From positions 868,001 through 932,000 of the forward strand of contig CAXXWT010000002.1 in NCBI GenBank assembly GCA_963674685.2: 64,000 bases of DNA, read 5' to 3'. The notes under the pieces were generated by a model. The model saw only the letters and a list, made by a program, of their open reading frames with translations. It had not been told where the DNA came from and did no database searches. A program made the translations under genes and the position numbers. Origin of the DNA: G963674685 sp963674685. Its GTDB lineage: Bacteria > Lernaellota > Lernaellaia > JACKCT01. This document shows, piece by piece, positions 44,467 to 52,375 of the stretch; position 1 is the first letter of the stretch, and every line of letters starts with the position of its first letter.

Positions 44467-45120
44467 TTAACGCGAATACGTCACGGTAATCACGGCGTAC
44501 ACAATCGCCACCATAATAAGCTGGCTGTAGAGGGCATGGATGCACCAGCCTGCTTTTTCATCCGGCGGCGTAGCCGGGAGCTGATCGCCAAGCGCCCAGA
44601 TCGTGATCTCGTACGTATGGTCGCCGTCGTCTTCCGGCGGGCACGGACCGTCATACTCTTCGTTGCCGAAGTCGTTCATGACCTCGAAAGCGCCCTCGGG
44701 CAAGACGCCGCCGGGGCTGATCGCCTCTTCCAGCGACATGGTTCCGACGGGTATGTTTGCAATGCCCCAGTGACCGAAATCATCGGCCTCCGGATCGAAC
44801 ATCGTGATCGCCCAGGCCACGGTTCCTTCCGGCGGATTGGACCATTCCAGCGGCGGGGAAACGCCGTTGCCGCCTTTGGCCTGGCCGCACGCGTACTCGT
44901 CCGGCATCCGGTCGCCGTCGTTGAATGCGCTTGAGCCAAAACTGAACTCACCGGCGTCATCATCGGCGTCGTCATCACTATCGTCATCGGCGTCATCATC
45001 AACATCGTCATCACCGGCGTCATCGTCATCGTCATCGTCGTCATCTCCGCACGAGATCGAAACCGCCATGGTCAAAAAGACCATCAACGCCGGCGCCATC
45101 AGCCATTTCCAGTGTCTCAT
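44467..45120 (-). CDS. YbhB/YbcL (PEBP)-family lipoprotein with Asp-rich tether
   Basis: 217 residues from ATG 45120, which has GGAGG at the right distance; a GTG two codons earlier is less likely. The signal peptide ends SISC and the cysteine is followed by CGDDDDDDDDD and about 35 mostly Asp residues. The PEBP fold follows: GNGVSPPLEWSNPPEGTVAWAITMFDPEADDFGHWGIANIP, then YDGPCPPEDDGDHTYEITIWALG. Bacterial PEBP proteins bind phosphate-like or lipid ligands, with unclear roles. A final hydrophobic segment replaces the usual C-terminal helix. It is the last gene of the caspase-FGE run. Confidence 0.87.
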   Translation of the reverse strand: MRHWKWLMAPALMVFLTMAVSISCGDDDDDDDDDAGDDDVDDDADDDSDDDADDDAGEFSFGSSAFNDGDRMPDEYACGQAKGGNGVSPPLEWSNPPEGTVAWAITMFDPEADDFGHWGIANIPVGTMSLEEAISPGGVLPEGAFEVMNDFGNEEYDGPCPPEDDGDHTYEITIWALGDQLPATPPDEKAGWCIHALYSQLIMVAIVYAVITVTYSR

Positions 45121-45148
45121 TTCCACCCCTCCCGATTAAGCAGATCCG

Positions 45149-46294
45149 TTATTCTCCCACGTCCTGCCAGGTTTCCGCGGCGCCGTAATCGATCCACTCG
45201 CCCAGGGCTTCCCGCTGGTATTCTTGCGGCGTCGGCGACTCGGGCGGCATCGAATCGCCGTCCACGGCCGCGCTCTCGATATCGCTCAATTTGGAAGCCA
45301 CATCTTCGTAATCCAGCAAAGGGAAGGTTGCGCCTTCGGACGGAGGATCGCCGTGGCAATCCATGCAGAAATACGCGAACAGGCCCTGGATATAATTATT
45401 CCAGGTATAGGCGTCGGCGCCTTCGCCGATATCGTCGACCTCCGCGCCGTCTTTGACGCATCGAAATCCGATATAATCGCCGAGATCGAAGGGTTGCCTG
45501 ATATCCCCCCGGTTGTCCGCGCGGCAATACCAGGCTCCGTGGCTATAGTCGCCGCCCCGAAGTATTTTGAACTTTCCGTTGTAAAACCCCGGAGGATCTT
45601 CGGCGGGACTTTCTTCGTAGTACATCGGCGCGTACCAGTCGTTGACCCACTCGGAAACGTTGCCCAACATGTCGAATAATTTGAAAGCATTCCAATTCAA
45701 CTCGCCGACGGGGTGTGTTTGATAATCGGAGTTGTTTTCGTTCCAGGCTATAGAGTCGAGACAGTTCGCATAATCTACACCGCAATAATGGGACCACGAA
45801 GTGCCCGCTCTGGCGGCGAATTCCCACTCGGCTTCCGTCGGCAGGCGTCCGCCCACCCGGCGGCAGAATGCGTCGGCCTCATCCCAGCTGACATTGGCGA
45901 CGGGGCATTCGTCGTCGGCGCATGTAAAATCATCAGGATATCCGAGGGGATCCTCTTCCATGACGTCTATCCACTCTGCAATGGTGATTTCCGTATCGCC
46001 CATCCAGAACGAGGAGAGAGACACATTGTGCACGGGAAGCTCCCAGGGATCGCAGGAGGCATAAGAACAGCCCATCTCCATATCTCCGCCGGCGATATGC
46101 CGCCAGGTGATGCCGTACTCGTCGATCTGGGAGTCATCGTCGCCATCGTCGCTGTCGTCGTTGTCGTCATCGTCGCCGCCGCCCGTTTCGCCATAGGCGC
46201 CGCTGGCGCCGTCGCTCCAGTCGAGGATGTAGCAGGATGTCGCGAAAAGAGCGATCACCACGAAGAAGGAAAAAATCAGGTCTCGAAAACTCAT
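45149..46294 (-). CDS. FGE-sulfatase-domain lipoprotein fused to a monohaem cytochrome c domain (copy A)
   Basis: 381 residues from ATG 46294 (behind CGGAG); a TTG ten codons earlier is possible. Lipobox ATSC, then an Asp-rich tether (DDDDNDDSDDGDDD). The FGE-sulfatase/SUMF1-like domain (about 60-280) shows GGDMEMGCSYASCDPWELPVH, RLPTEAEWEFAARAG, DMLGNVSEWVNDWY and YIGFRCVKDG. The last 85 residues carry the haem motif CMDCH and a likely axial Met in GDSMPP, as in small c-type cytochromes. The fusion suggests a surface redox or ligand-binding protein; sulfatase activation is unlikely for an extracytoplasmic lipoprotein. A diverged paralogue is at 48612-49733. Confidence 0.88.
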   Translation of the reverse strand: MSFRDLIFSFFVVIALFATSCYILDWSDGASGAYGETGGGDDDDNDDSDDGDDDSQIDEYGITWRHIAGGDMEMGCSYASCDPWELPVHNVSLSSFWMGDTEITIAEWIDVMEEDPLGYPDDFTCADDECPVANVSWDEADAFCRRVGGRLPTEAEWEFAARAGTSWSHYCGVDYANCLDSIAWNENNSDYQTHPVGELNWNAFKLFDMLGNVSEWVNDWYAPMYYEESPAEDPPGFYNGKFKILRGGDYSHGAWYCRADNRGDIRQPFDLGDYIGFRCVKDGAEVDDIGEGADAYTWNNYIQGLFAYFCMDCHGDPPSEGATFPLLDYEDVASKLSDIESAAVDGDSMPPESPTPQEYQREALGEWIDYGAAETWQDVGE

Positions 46295-47085
46295 GCCGAC
46301 TCCGTTATTCCGGTCGTTTTTCAAAAGCCTTTACCAGGCCATGCCGAAATTCAGTTGAAAGCCCCCTTCATTGGCCGATGTCCCGGCGAAATAAAGGGCG
46401 CCGCCGTTTGCCGTGTCCGACGGCGATGTCTTTATAAAATAAATCCCCAGGCCGCCCGACGCCAGGCCGACGCCGATAAGGACCTGGCCCAGAGTTTCAT
46501 AATTTTTCCCCGCGTTGCGGTACGCGTCGGCGTCTGCCGTGTCCGCGGCGTCCTGGAATTTGCTGTTCTGGTCGATCGCCATGACGTACGACAAGCCTCC
46601 GCCGACAAGGGCCGCCGCGCCGACGCCCGCGAGGGTCCAGCCCAGCTTCCTGTTTCCCGCTCTCTTCGGGGACCCGTCGGATTTCCGCGTGTCTTTATTC
46701 TTTTGTTCTTTGGCCAGCTTGTACTGCGCCGTATCGAATGCCTGCTTCAGCTTCGGCGAAGCGCCTTCGGGCAGCGTGAATCCGGAATCGCTGACAAGGA
46801 TGGCCCGATACTGCTCGACGGCGCCGTCGGGTTTGTCCGTGGCGATATATATCTGCGCCAGGCGCTGCCGGGCCTGGATCATCTGCTCGGCGGACAGGCG
46901 GCCCGATGCAATAGTCTGCAAAAATAACGTTTCGGCTTTGTCGTAGTCCAGGTCCTCGTATGCCTTCATCGCCAGCCCGAACGCCGTCGGTTTCGCCTGC
47001 GCCGCCGGCGCGACCGTCGCCACGATGAAAAAGGCCAGAATGATCGTCGCAAGCGATTTGGAATTTCGTGTCATCGTGATTCCTT
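46188..47085. repeat. 898-bp near-identical duplication, copy A
   Basis: Matches 49627-50524 at a constant offset of 3,439 bp with only three differences that I could find (46482 and two adjacent bases near 47048). It covers the whole 247-residue gene, the spacer and the signal-peptide region of the FGE gene. The mature FGE domains beyond it are clearly diverged. Confidence 0.9.
46331..47074 (-). CDS. Exported TPR-like protein of unknown function (copy A)
   Basis: 247 residues. Signal peptide MTRNSKSLATIILAFFIVATVAPAAQA; GAAGGAA precedes the ATG. Helical, TPR-like repeats occupy about 30-125 (MKAYEDLDYDKAETLFLQTIAS, ARQRLAQIYIATDKPDGAVEQY). A basic Lys/Arg/Ser segment is followed by two Gly-rich hydrophobic stretches (LGWTLAGVGAAALVGGGLSYVMAI and LIGVGLASGGLGIYFI), probably membrane-inserted. 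A similar layout occurs in myxobacterial cell-envelope proteins; no specific function is known. It lies between a caspase-like gene and an FGE-cytochrome gene. Confidence 0.82.
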   Translation of the reverse strand: MTRNSKSLATIILAFFIVATVAPAAQAKPTAFGLAMKAYEDLDYDKAETLFLQTIASGRLSAEQMIQARQRLAQIYIATDKPDGAVEQYRAILVSDSGFTLPEGASPKLKQAFDTAQYKLAKEQKNKDTRKSDGSPKRAGNRKLGWTLAGVGAAALVGGGLSYVMAIDQNSKFQDAADTADADAYRNAGKNYETLGQVLIGVGLASGGLGIYFIKTSPSDTANGGALYFAGTSANEGGFQLNFGMAW

Positions 47086-47121
47086 CGTATGTTCAGCGCG
47101 CGGCTAAAGACCGCCGCCGCA

Positions 47122-48219
47122 TTATTTCACAACCTCAAGTTTCGATCCGATCTTGACGTGCTTGTCTTTGCCGAAATCGACTTCCATCGTTTTGTCGATC
47201 CCGGCTTTTTCGTTGATGAAACGCAACTCGCGGGCGCCGGAAGGAACCTCGATTTTGAAAGCCGGGGATATCCCGAGTTTTTTCCCGTCCACGTATATCT
47301 CCACCCAGGGATCGGCGACCACCGTCAGATACGCCATGCCTTTCGCGGCGGCGGTTTCGGATTCCGGCGCCGGCGCCGGTTCGAAATTCGGCCTTGTGAA
47401 AACAAACTGCCCCGCGCCGTACATGACGCCGAAATCAGGCGTCTGATGCCGGTTGCGCGCGCGAACGTTCTGCTCGGAGTATATGCCCAGCTCCTTGAAG
47501 GCCACGAAGCCGTCGTTGTTGAAATCGGCGTTTCCGCACATGCCTTCCAGCATCACATTGGTGAACAGTCCGTCCACCGCCGGTTGATCCTGCATGCCCG
47601 CCGTGATGCCGTAGATGCCGCGTTTGCCCAGATAGTCGCGGACCGCGCCGTCGTTGATCGCAGCGCGCGTGAGCAGCGTTCCGGAAAAACAGGAATCGAT
47701 CACGAGAAGAACGTGCTTGGCCTTGCAGTTGGACAAAATCTCGTCGCGCAACTGGGCCACGGAGATGTAGCTGGCGATGTCGCCGGAGATGCCTTCCACG
47801 GGAACCAGGTAGCCCGTGGTCGAGCCGTCCCAGTCCGATATTTTCGTGTATCCGTGCCCCGAGTAGAAGAACATAAAGCGGTCGTCGCGCCCGGTGGTCT
47901 GCGCGGCTTTTCGCAGGGTGGATATGATGCCCTGAAAAGTCGCCTGCTCGTCGTAAAGCTCATGAACGGTGAATCCGCGATCGCGCAGAACCTTGGCCAT
48001 CTTTTTCGCGTCGCTTCCCGCGGCGGACAGCCTTCCCCATCCGTGGGAATATTTGTCGATTCCCACCACCACCGCCACGCTGTGCTGATACCAGCCGGGA
48101 GGTCCGGATGCGGCTTCGCTGAAGCCGCCGCCTTTGAGCGCCTGCGCCGAAGCCGTTAAGGCGGACGCAAAAATCACACCGCAGACAAGCGCACAAATCC
48201 ATACATTGCGTTTTTTCAT
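47122..48219 (-). CDS. Exported caspase-family (C14) peptidase with PEGA domain
   Basis: 365 residues from ATG 48219, behind AAAGGAG. Signal peptide MKKRNVWICALVCGVIFASALTASA. The caspase p20-like fold has catalytic His122 in FFYSGHGYT and Cys177 in LLVIDSCFSG. An EF-hand-like loop DFNNDGFVAFKEL (about 232-244) may bind calcium. The C-terminal ~80 residues form a PEGA-type domain (TVVADPWVEIYVDGKKLGISP). Calcium-activated caspase homologues cut after Arg/Lys; an extracytoplasmic location sets this one apart from cytoplasmic conflict-system caspases. It is first in the run leading to the TPR-like, FGE-cytochrome and PEBP genes. Confidence 0.9.
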   Translation of the reverse strand: MKKRNVWICALVCGVIFASALTASAQALKGGGFSEAASGPPGWYQHSVAVVVGIDKYSHGWGRLSAAGSDAKKMAKVLRDRGFTVHELYDEQATFQGIISTLRKAAQTTGRDDRFMFFYSGHGYTKISDWDGSTTGYLVPVEGISGDIASYISVAQLRDEILSNCKAKHVLLVIDSCFSGTLLTRAAINDGAVRDYLGKRGIYGITAGMQDQPAVDGLFTNVMLEGMCGNADFNNDGFVAFKELGIYSEQNVRARNRHQTPDFGVMYGAGQFVFTRPNFEPAPAPESETAAAKGMAYLTVVADPWVEIYVDGKKLGISPAFKIEVPSGARELRFINEKAGIDKTMEVDFGKDKHVKIGSKLEVVK

Positions 48220-48290
48220 CGGTTGCGCTCCTTTGAACATCGACCAAATGCTCAATGAATGAGGATGGCTCGTATTAATCAGTGTATTAT

Positions 48291-48413
48291 TTCATTCACA
48301 AGCGAGAGTCATTGTGGACCTATATTTCAGGAATTTCAATAACCTCGAATTGATCGCACGCCGTCCAACGGCCGGGGCCGCGGCTCGCGAGGAGGGGGTC
48401 TTTAAAGCGCATC
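48291..48413 (-). pseudogene. Decayed 3' end of an oppD copy plus spacer
   Basis: This stretch aligns, with many substitutions, to 50573-50700, which is the spacer and the last codons of the ABC ATPase gene. Shared blocks are GCGAGAG, ATTGTGGACC, GAATTTCAA and GATCGCACGCCG. It marks the edge of an old segmental duplication and codes for nothing now. Confidence 0.6.
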
Positions 48414-48492
48414 TGGATTGAGGAAACAGGCCGTTGCCGGTTAATTGTAAGTATTATGGGAAATATACATATATCGAAAAGTCAAATTTTTG

Positions 48493-48517
48493 GTTCTTCG
48501 AGAATTACCGTGCTTTA
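48493..48517. repeat. Solitary ISL3-like inverted-repeat end
   Basis: GGTTCTTCGAGAATTACCGT and a few further bases match the termini of the 25588-25953 element with two mismatches. No partner end or transposase is nearby. The rest of 48414-48611 holds nothing recognisable. Confidence 0.45.
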
Positions 48518-48611
48518 ACGCCAGCCCTTTTGTTTCACCTGAGAAATTTCCGGCTCATGCTTGCTGTCATGAATAATTTTGCCTCGACAGCCTAACCCGC
48601 ATAGCACTCTT

Positions 48612-49733
48612 TCATTTCACATCCTGCCAGGTTTCCGGAGCGCCGCTGTCGATCCAGTTTCCGATGTCCTCGCGTTCGTATTGTTCGGGCGTGGGATACT
48701 CGGGAGGCATGCTCTCGTCGGTTGCGACGGCGGTCTTGATGTCGGCCAGACGGGAATTCACGTCTTCGTAAGCGAGAAGCTCGAACGTGGCGCCGTTTTC
48801 CAGGGGATTGCCGTGGCAACTCATGCAGTAGAATGCGAACAGACCCTGGATATAGTTTTTCCAGGTATAGGCGTCGACGCCTTCTCCGATGTCGCCGATG
48901 TCCGCGCCGTCCTTGACGCATCGGAATCCGATGTAATTGGCCAGATCGAAGGGACGCATGTAATCCCCACGGAATCCCGCGCGGCAGGCCCAGTAGCCGT
49001 CGCCGACGTTGCCGCCCCGAAGGATCTTCATCAGCCCGTTATAATGCCCCGGGGGATTTTCAGCGGGGCTTTCGTCGTAGTACATCGGCGCGTACCAGTC
49101 ATTCACCCATTCGGAAACGTTGCCGAGCATATCGTAGAACCCGAAGTCGTTGGGGGCGAGTGTTCCGACTTCATGCGTTTGATAGTCGGCGTTGTCTTCA
49201 TTCCAGGCCGCCTCGCTGAGGCAACTTTCCTCCCCGCAGTAATAGGAGGCTCCATCAGCACCCGCCCGAATCGCGTATTCCCACTCGGCTTCCGTCGGCA
49301 GGCGTCCGCCTACCTCGTGGCAAAACGCCGTGGCCTGATCCCAAGTGACGTTGGCGACGGGACATTCGTCGTCGGCGCACAGAAAATCGTCGGGATATCC
49401 GTCGGGATCTTCGCCAATAACCTCTCGCCACTTGGCGATAGTGATTTCCGTTTCCGTCATCCAGAAATCGGAAAGGGACACGCTGTGCACGGGAAGCTCC
49501 CAGGGATCGCAGGAGGCATAAGAGCAGCCCATTTCCATGTCTCCGCCGGCAACGGAAAGCCATTTGATTCCGTAATCGTCAGTCTGAGAATCATCATCGT
49601 CATCATCGTCGTCATCACCCGAATCGTCGCCATAGGCGCCGCTGGCGCCGTCGCTCCAGTCGAGGATGTAGCAGGATGTCGCGAAAAGAGCGATCACCAC
49701 GAAGAAGGAAAAAATCAGGTCTCGAAAACTCAT
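48612..49733 (-). CDS. FGE-sulfatase-domain lipoprotein fused to a monohaem cytochrome c domain (copy B)
   Basis: 373 residues from ATG 49733. The signal peptide, lipobox (ATSC) and first mature residues are identical to copy A, then an Asp run (DDDDDDDDDSQTDD). The FGE-like domain (RLPTEAEWEYAIRAG, DMLGNVSEWVNDWY, YIGFRCVKDG) is clearly diverged from copy A, yet has the same layout. The haem motif is CMSCH with Met in DESMPP. Keeping both the CxxCH and the Met in two diverged copies argues that haem binding is functional. Confidence 0.88.
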   Translation of the reverse strand: MSFRDLIFSFFVVIALFATSCYILDWSDGASGAYGDDSGDDDDDDDDDSQTDDYGIKWLSVAGGDMEMGCSYASCDPWELPVHSVSLSDFWMTETEITIAKWREVIGEDPDGYPDDFLCADDECPVANVTWDQATAFCHEVGGRLPTEAEWEYAIRAGADGASYYCGEESCLSEAAWNEDNADYQTHEVGTLAPNDFGFYDMLGNVSEWVNDWYAPMYYDESPAENPPGHYNGLMKILRGGNVGDGYWACRAGFRGDYMRPFDLANYIGFRCVKDGADIGDIGEGVDAYTWKNYIQGLFAFYCMSCHGNPLENGATFELLAYEDVNSRLADIKTAVATDESMPPEYPTPEQYEREDIGNWIDSGAPETWQDVK

Positions 49734-50524
49734 GCCGACTCCGTTATTCCGGTCGTTTTTCAAAAGCCTTTACCAGGCCATGCCGAAATTCAGTTGAAAG
49801 CCCCCTTCATTGGCCGATGTCCCGGCGAAATAAAGGGCGCCGCCGTTTGCCGTGTCCGACGGCGATGTCTTTATAAAATAAATCCCCAGGCCGCCCGACG
49901 CCAGGCCGACGCCGATAAGGGCCTGGCCCAGAGTTTCATAATTTTTCCCCGCGTTGCGGTACGCGTCGGCGTCTGCCGTGTCCGCGGCGTCCTGGAATTT
50001 GCTGTTCTGGTCGATCGCCATGACGTACGACAAGCCTCCGCCGACAAGGGCCGCCGCGCCGACGCCCGCGAGGGTCCAGCCCAGCTTCCTGTTTCCCGCT
50101 CTCTTCGGGGACCCGTCGGATTTCCGCGTGTCTTTATTCTTTTGTTCTTTGGCCAGCTTGTACTGCGCCGTATCGAATGCCTGCTTCAGCTTCGGCGAAG
50201 CGCCTTCGGGCAGCGTGAATCCGGAATCGCTGACAAGGATGGCCCGATACTGCTCGACGGCGCCGTCGGGTTTGTCCGTGGCGATATATATCTGCGCCAG
50301 GCGCTGCCGGGCCTGGATCATCTGCTCGGCGGACAGGCGGCCCGATGCAATAGTCTGCAAAAATAACGTTTCGGCTTTGTCGTAGTCCAGGTCCTCGTAT
50401 GCCTTCATCGCCAGCCCGAACGCCGTCGGTTTCGCCTGCGCCGCCGGCGCGACCGTCGCCACGATGAAAAAGGCCAGAATGATCGTTACAAGCGATTTGG
50501 AATTTCGTGTCATCGTGATTCCTT
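49627..50524. repeat. 898-bp near-identical duplication, copy B
   Basis: Partner of 46188-47085. The sharp switch from near-identity to clear divergence inside the FGE gene (next to the Asp-rich codons) and just upstream of the 247-residue gene is what recent gene conversion would leave. Confidence 0.9.
49770..50513 (-). CDS. Exported TPR-like protein of unknown function (copy B)
   Basis: 247 residues, differing from copy A at two positions only (SLVT for SLAT in the signal peptide; GQALIG for GQVLIG). Same signal peptide, TPR-like helices and two Gly-rich hydrophobic stretches. It is followed 36 bp on by an FGE-cytochrome gene, as in copy A, but preceded by an oppD-type gene instead of the caspase gene. 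Confidence 0.82.
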   Translation of the reverse strand: MTRNSKSLVTIILAFFIVATVAPAAQAKPTAFGLAMKAYEDLDYDKAETLFLQTIASGRLSAEQMIQARQRLAQIYIATDKPDGAVEQYRAILVSDSGFTLPEGASPKLKQAFDTAQYKLAKEQKNKDTRKSDGSPKRAGNRKLGWTLAGVGAAALVGGGLSYVMAIDQNSKFQDAADTADADAYRNAGKNYETLGQALIGVGLASGGLGIYFIKTSPSDTANGGALYFAGTSANEGGFQLNFGMAW

Positions 50525-50627
50525 GACCAAATACTTCAGCGAATAAGAATCGATTGCAAAAAAAAACAACACTTTAATTCACATGCGAGAGCTATTGTGG
50601 ACCGATATCCCGTGAATTTCAACAGAT

Positions 50628-51593
50628 TTATATTCGATCGCACGCCGCAAGATGACCGGCGCCGCGGGCCGCGAGCGCGGGCTCTTTCACGGCGCACTCG
50701 GCGCCGGCGATTTTGCACCGCGGATGAAACCGGCAGCCCGGCGGATGAGCTGTAGACGGGTGCGCCTGACCGGGAATGGTCTCGTTGATTTCGCCGTTTT
50801 CCAGCGCCTCGACCGCTTCGATAAGTCCCCGCGTGTATGGGTGAGCCGGATTGCCGGCGATTATATCCATCAGCCCTATTTCGACGATCTTTCCCGCGTA
50901 CATCACCGCCGCTTTGTCGCAAAGCTGTTTGGCGACGGCCAGGTCGTGCGTGATGAGCCAAAGCGACGTCCCGAATTCCTCGACCAGATCCGTGAGCAGA
51001 TCCAGGACGCGGGCCTGCGTGGTCGGGTCCAGGGCCGTCGTCGGTTCGTCGGCGATCAGAAGATCGGGCTTGCAGGCCAGGGCCATGGCGATCAGCACGC
51101 GCTGGCGCATCCCGCCGGAAAGCTGCCAGGGATAGGATTCGGCGCAGGCGTCGGGATCGGCGATGCGCACGCGGCCGAGCATATCCCGCGCGGCGGCGCG
51201 GGCCTGCCTTTTTGTCATGCCCTGATGCAGCCGGTAAACCTCGCTCATCTGGTTTCCCACCGTGTACACGGGATTGAGGTAGGTCATGGGATCCTGAAAG
51301 ACCGCCGCGATTCTTTTTCCCCGGATGCGGCGCATTTCCTCGGGTCCGAGGCGCGTCAAATCTCCGGCGCCGCCAAACTCGACGCGTCCCGAAACATTCG
51401 CGGATTTCGGAAGCAGGCCCAGAACCGCCCTGGCGCTGATCGACTTGCCGCATCCCGACTCGCCGACCATGCCGAAGACCTGCCCTTTTTCAACGGCGAA
51501 GGAAACGCCGTCCACGGCGCGGGCCATTGCGCCGTCTACCGGGATGTGTACATGCAGGTCCGAAACTTTCAGCAAAGCCATGTTTTTTGCCAT
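50628..51593 (-). CDS. Oligopeptide/dipeptide ABC transporter ATP-binding protein (OppD/DppD type)
   Basis: 321 residues. Walker A GESGCGKS, Q-loop VFQDPMTYLNP, signature LSGGMRQRV, Walker B LLIADEPTTALDPTTQ, His in ITHDLAV. The C-terminal oligo_HPY region carries GCRFHPRC and GAECAVKEPAL, typical of DppD/OppD proteins. No permease, OppF or binding protein is encoded nearby, so it is an isolated subunit in this window. It follows a LolB-like lipoprotein gene by 5 bp. Confidence 0.9.
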   Translation of the reverse strand: MAKNMALLKVSDLHVHIPVDGAMARAVDGVSFAVEKGQVFGMVGESGCGKSISARAVLGLLPKSANVSGRVEFGGAGDLTRLGPEEMRRIRGKRIAAVFQDPMTYLNPVYTVGNQMSEVYRLHQGMTKRQARAAARDMLGRVRIADPDACAESYPWQLSGGMRQRVLIAMALACKPDLLIADEPTTALDPTTQARVLDLLTDLVEEFGTSLWLITHDLAVAKQLCDKAAVMYAGKIVEIGLMDIIAGNPAHPYTRGLIEAVEALENGEINETIPGQAHPSTAHPPGCRFHPRCKIAGAECAVKEPALAARGAGHLAACDRI

Positions 51594-51598
51594 CGGAT

Positions 51599-52375
51599 TT
51601 ACAGATCTTGGACGCGTATGCCCGGCATTCCTTCGAGCGTAAGCTCGTCTTTGCCGGGGCCTTTGCCGATTTTGATATCACGTAAAATGATCTGAAATTC
51701 ATTCTCCGGCGCGGGGCCGGAAAGACTCAGACGCCGCGGGATCGGCGCGCCGCCGGGCAGGTGATCGTCGCACTCGATGCGTTGCAGGGGATCCCCGCCG
51801 TCCGGTCCATAAACGGAAATTTCCGTAACGCGGTAATCTTTGCCCTGCAAAACCGCGTGAAAATCATGGCCCGCCTCATCTTGCGCGGTCAGAAGAACCA
51901 TGCCGGATATGTTTTTCTCCAGGGATTCATAACGCCAGTTTGTGAGATTGGCCGGCAGCCCGCCGGCGAGTATCCAGGGCAAACCGCCCGGATCGACGTC
52001 GAGATTGAAGATGCGCGAGGTCAAATCCTTTGCCCTGCCGCGCACCAGCAGCCCCTCGATGATGCTCAAAAATTCGGCATGATCCCCGCGCAGAGCAAAA
52101 ACCGCCGCCGGAGTCCCGAAAGGAGTATACAGATCGATGCGCATGCCGAGTTTCGGATCGCAGGAAAATTCACATTCCGCGAAAGACAAAAGTCCGCCTT
52201 CGAATCGAAGGATTCCTTCCGCCTGAAATGGCCTGGCCCTTTCGACAATCGATTCGGCCAGTTCCTTCGCGCTGACGCCAGGAAGGCCGGTGGAAACGGA
52301 TGGAGGTTTGCACGACGCAAGAACAAGGCAAAAACCGCAGATGACGGCGAGATGATAAAGGAACCTATTTTTCAA
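51599..52375 (-). CDS. LolB-like outer-membrane lipoprotein
   Basis: 258 residues with lipobox LASC after a 21-residue signal peptide. The mature part looks like the LolA/LolB or DUF4292 half-barrel: GILRFEGGLLSFAECEFSCDP, LRIDLYTPFGTPAAVFALRGDHAEFL and a late ...FQIILRDIKIGKGP strand. Such proteins receive lipoproteins at the outer membrane. Its frame overlaps the upstream TPR lipoprotein gene by 11 bp, so they are likely co-translated. Assignment is by pattern, not strong motifs. Confidence 0.65.
   Translation of the reverse strand: MKNRFLYHLAVICGFCLVLASCKPPSVSTGLPGVSAKELAESIVERARPFQAEGILRFEGGLLSFAECEFSCDPKLGMRIDLYTPFGTPAAVFALRGDHAEFLSIIEGLLVRGRAKDLTSRIFNLDVDPGGLPWILAGGLPANLTNWRYESLEKNISGMVLLTAQDEAGHDFHAVLQGKDYRVTEISVYGPDGGDPLQRIECDDHLPGGAPIPRRLSLSGPAPENEFQIILRDIKIGKGPGKDELTLEGMPGIRVQDL

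Noticed and set aside
48579..50366. Long open frames on the + strand opposite the FGE, VCBS and propeller genes (for example 48579-50366, 59837-61171, 8934-10250)
   Set aside because: They are antisense to genes with signal peptides, domains and good starts. High GC and GAY-rich Asp codons leave the opposite strand open (valine-rich GTCGTC runs).
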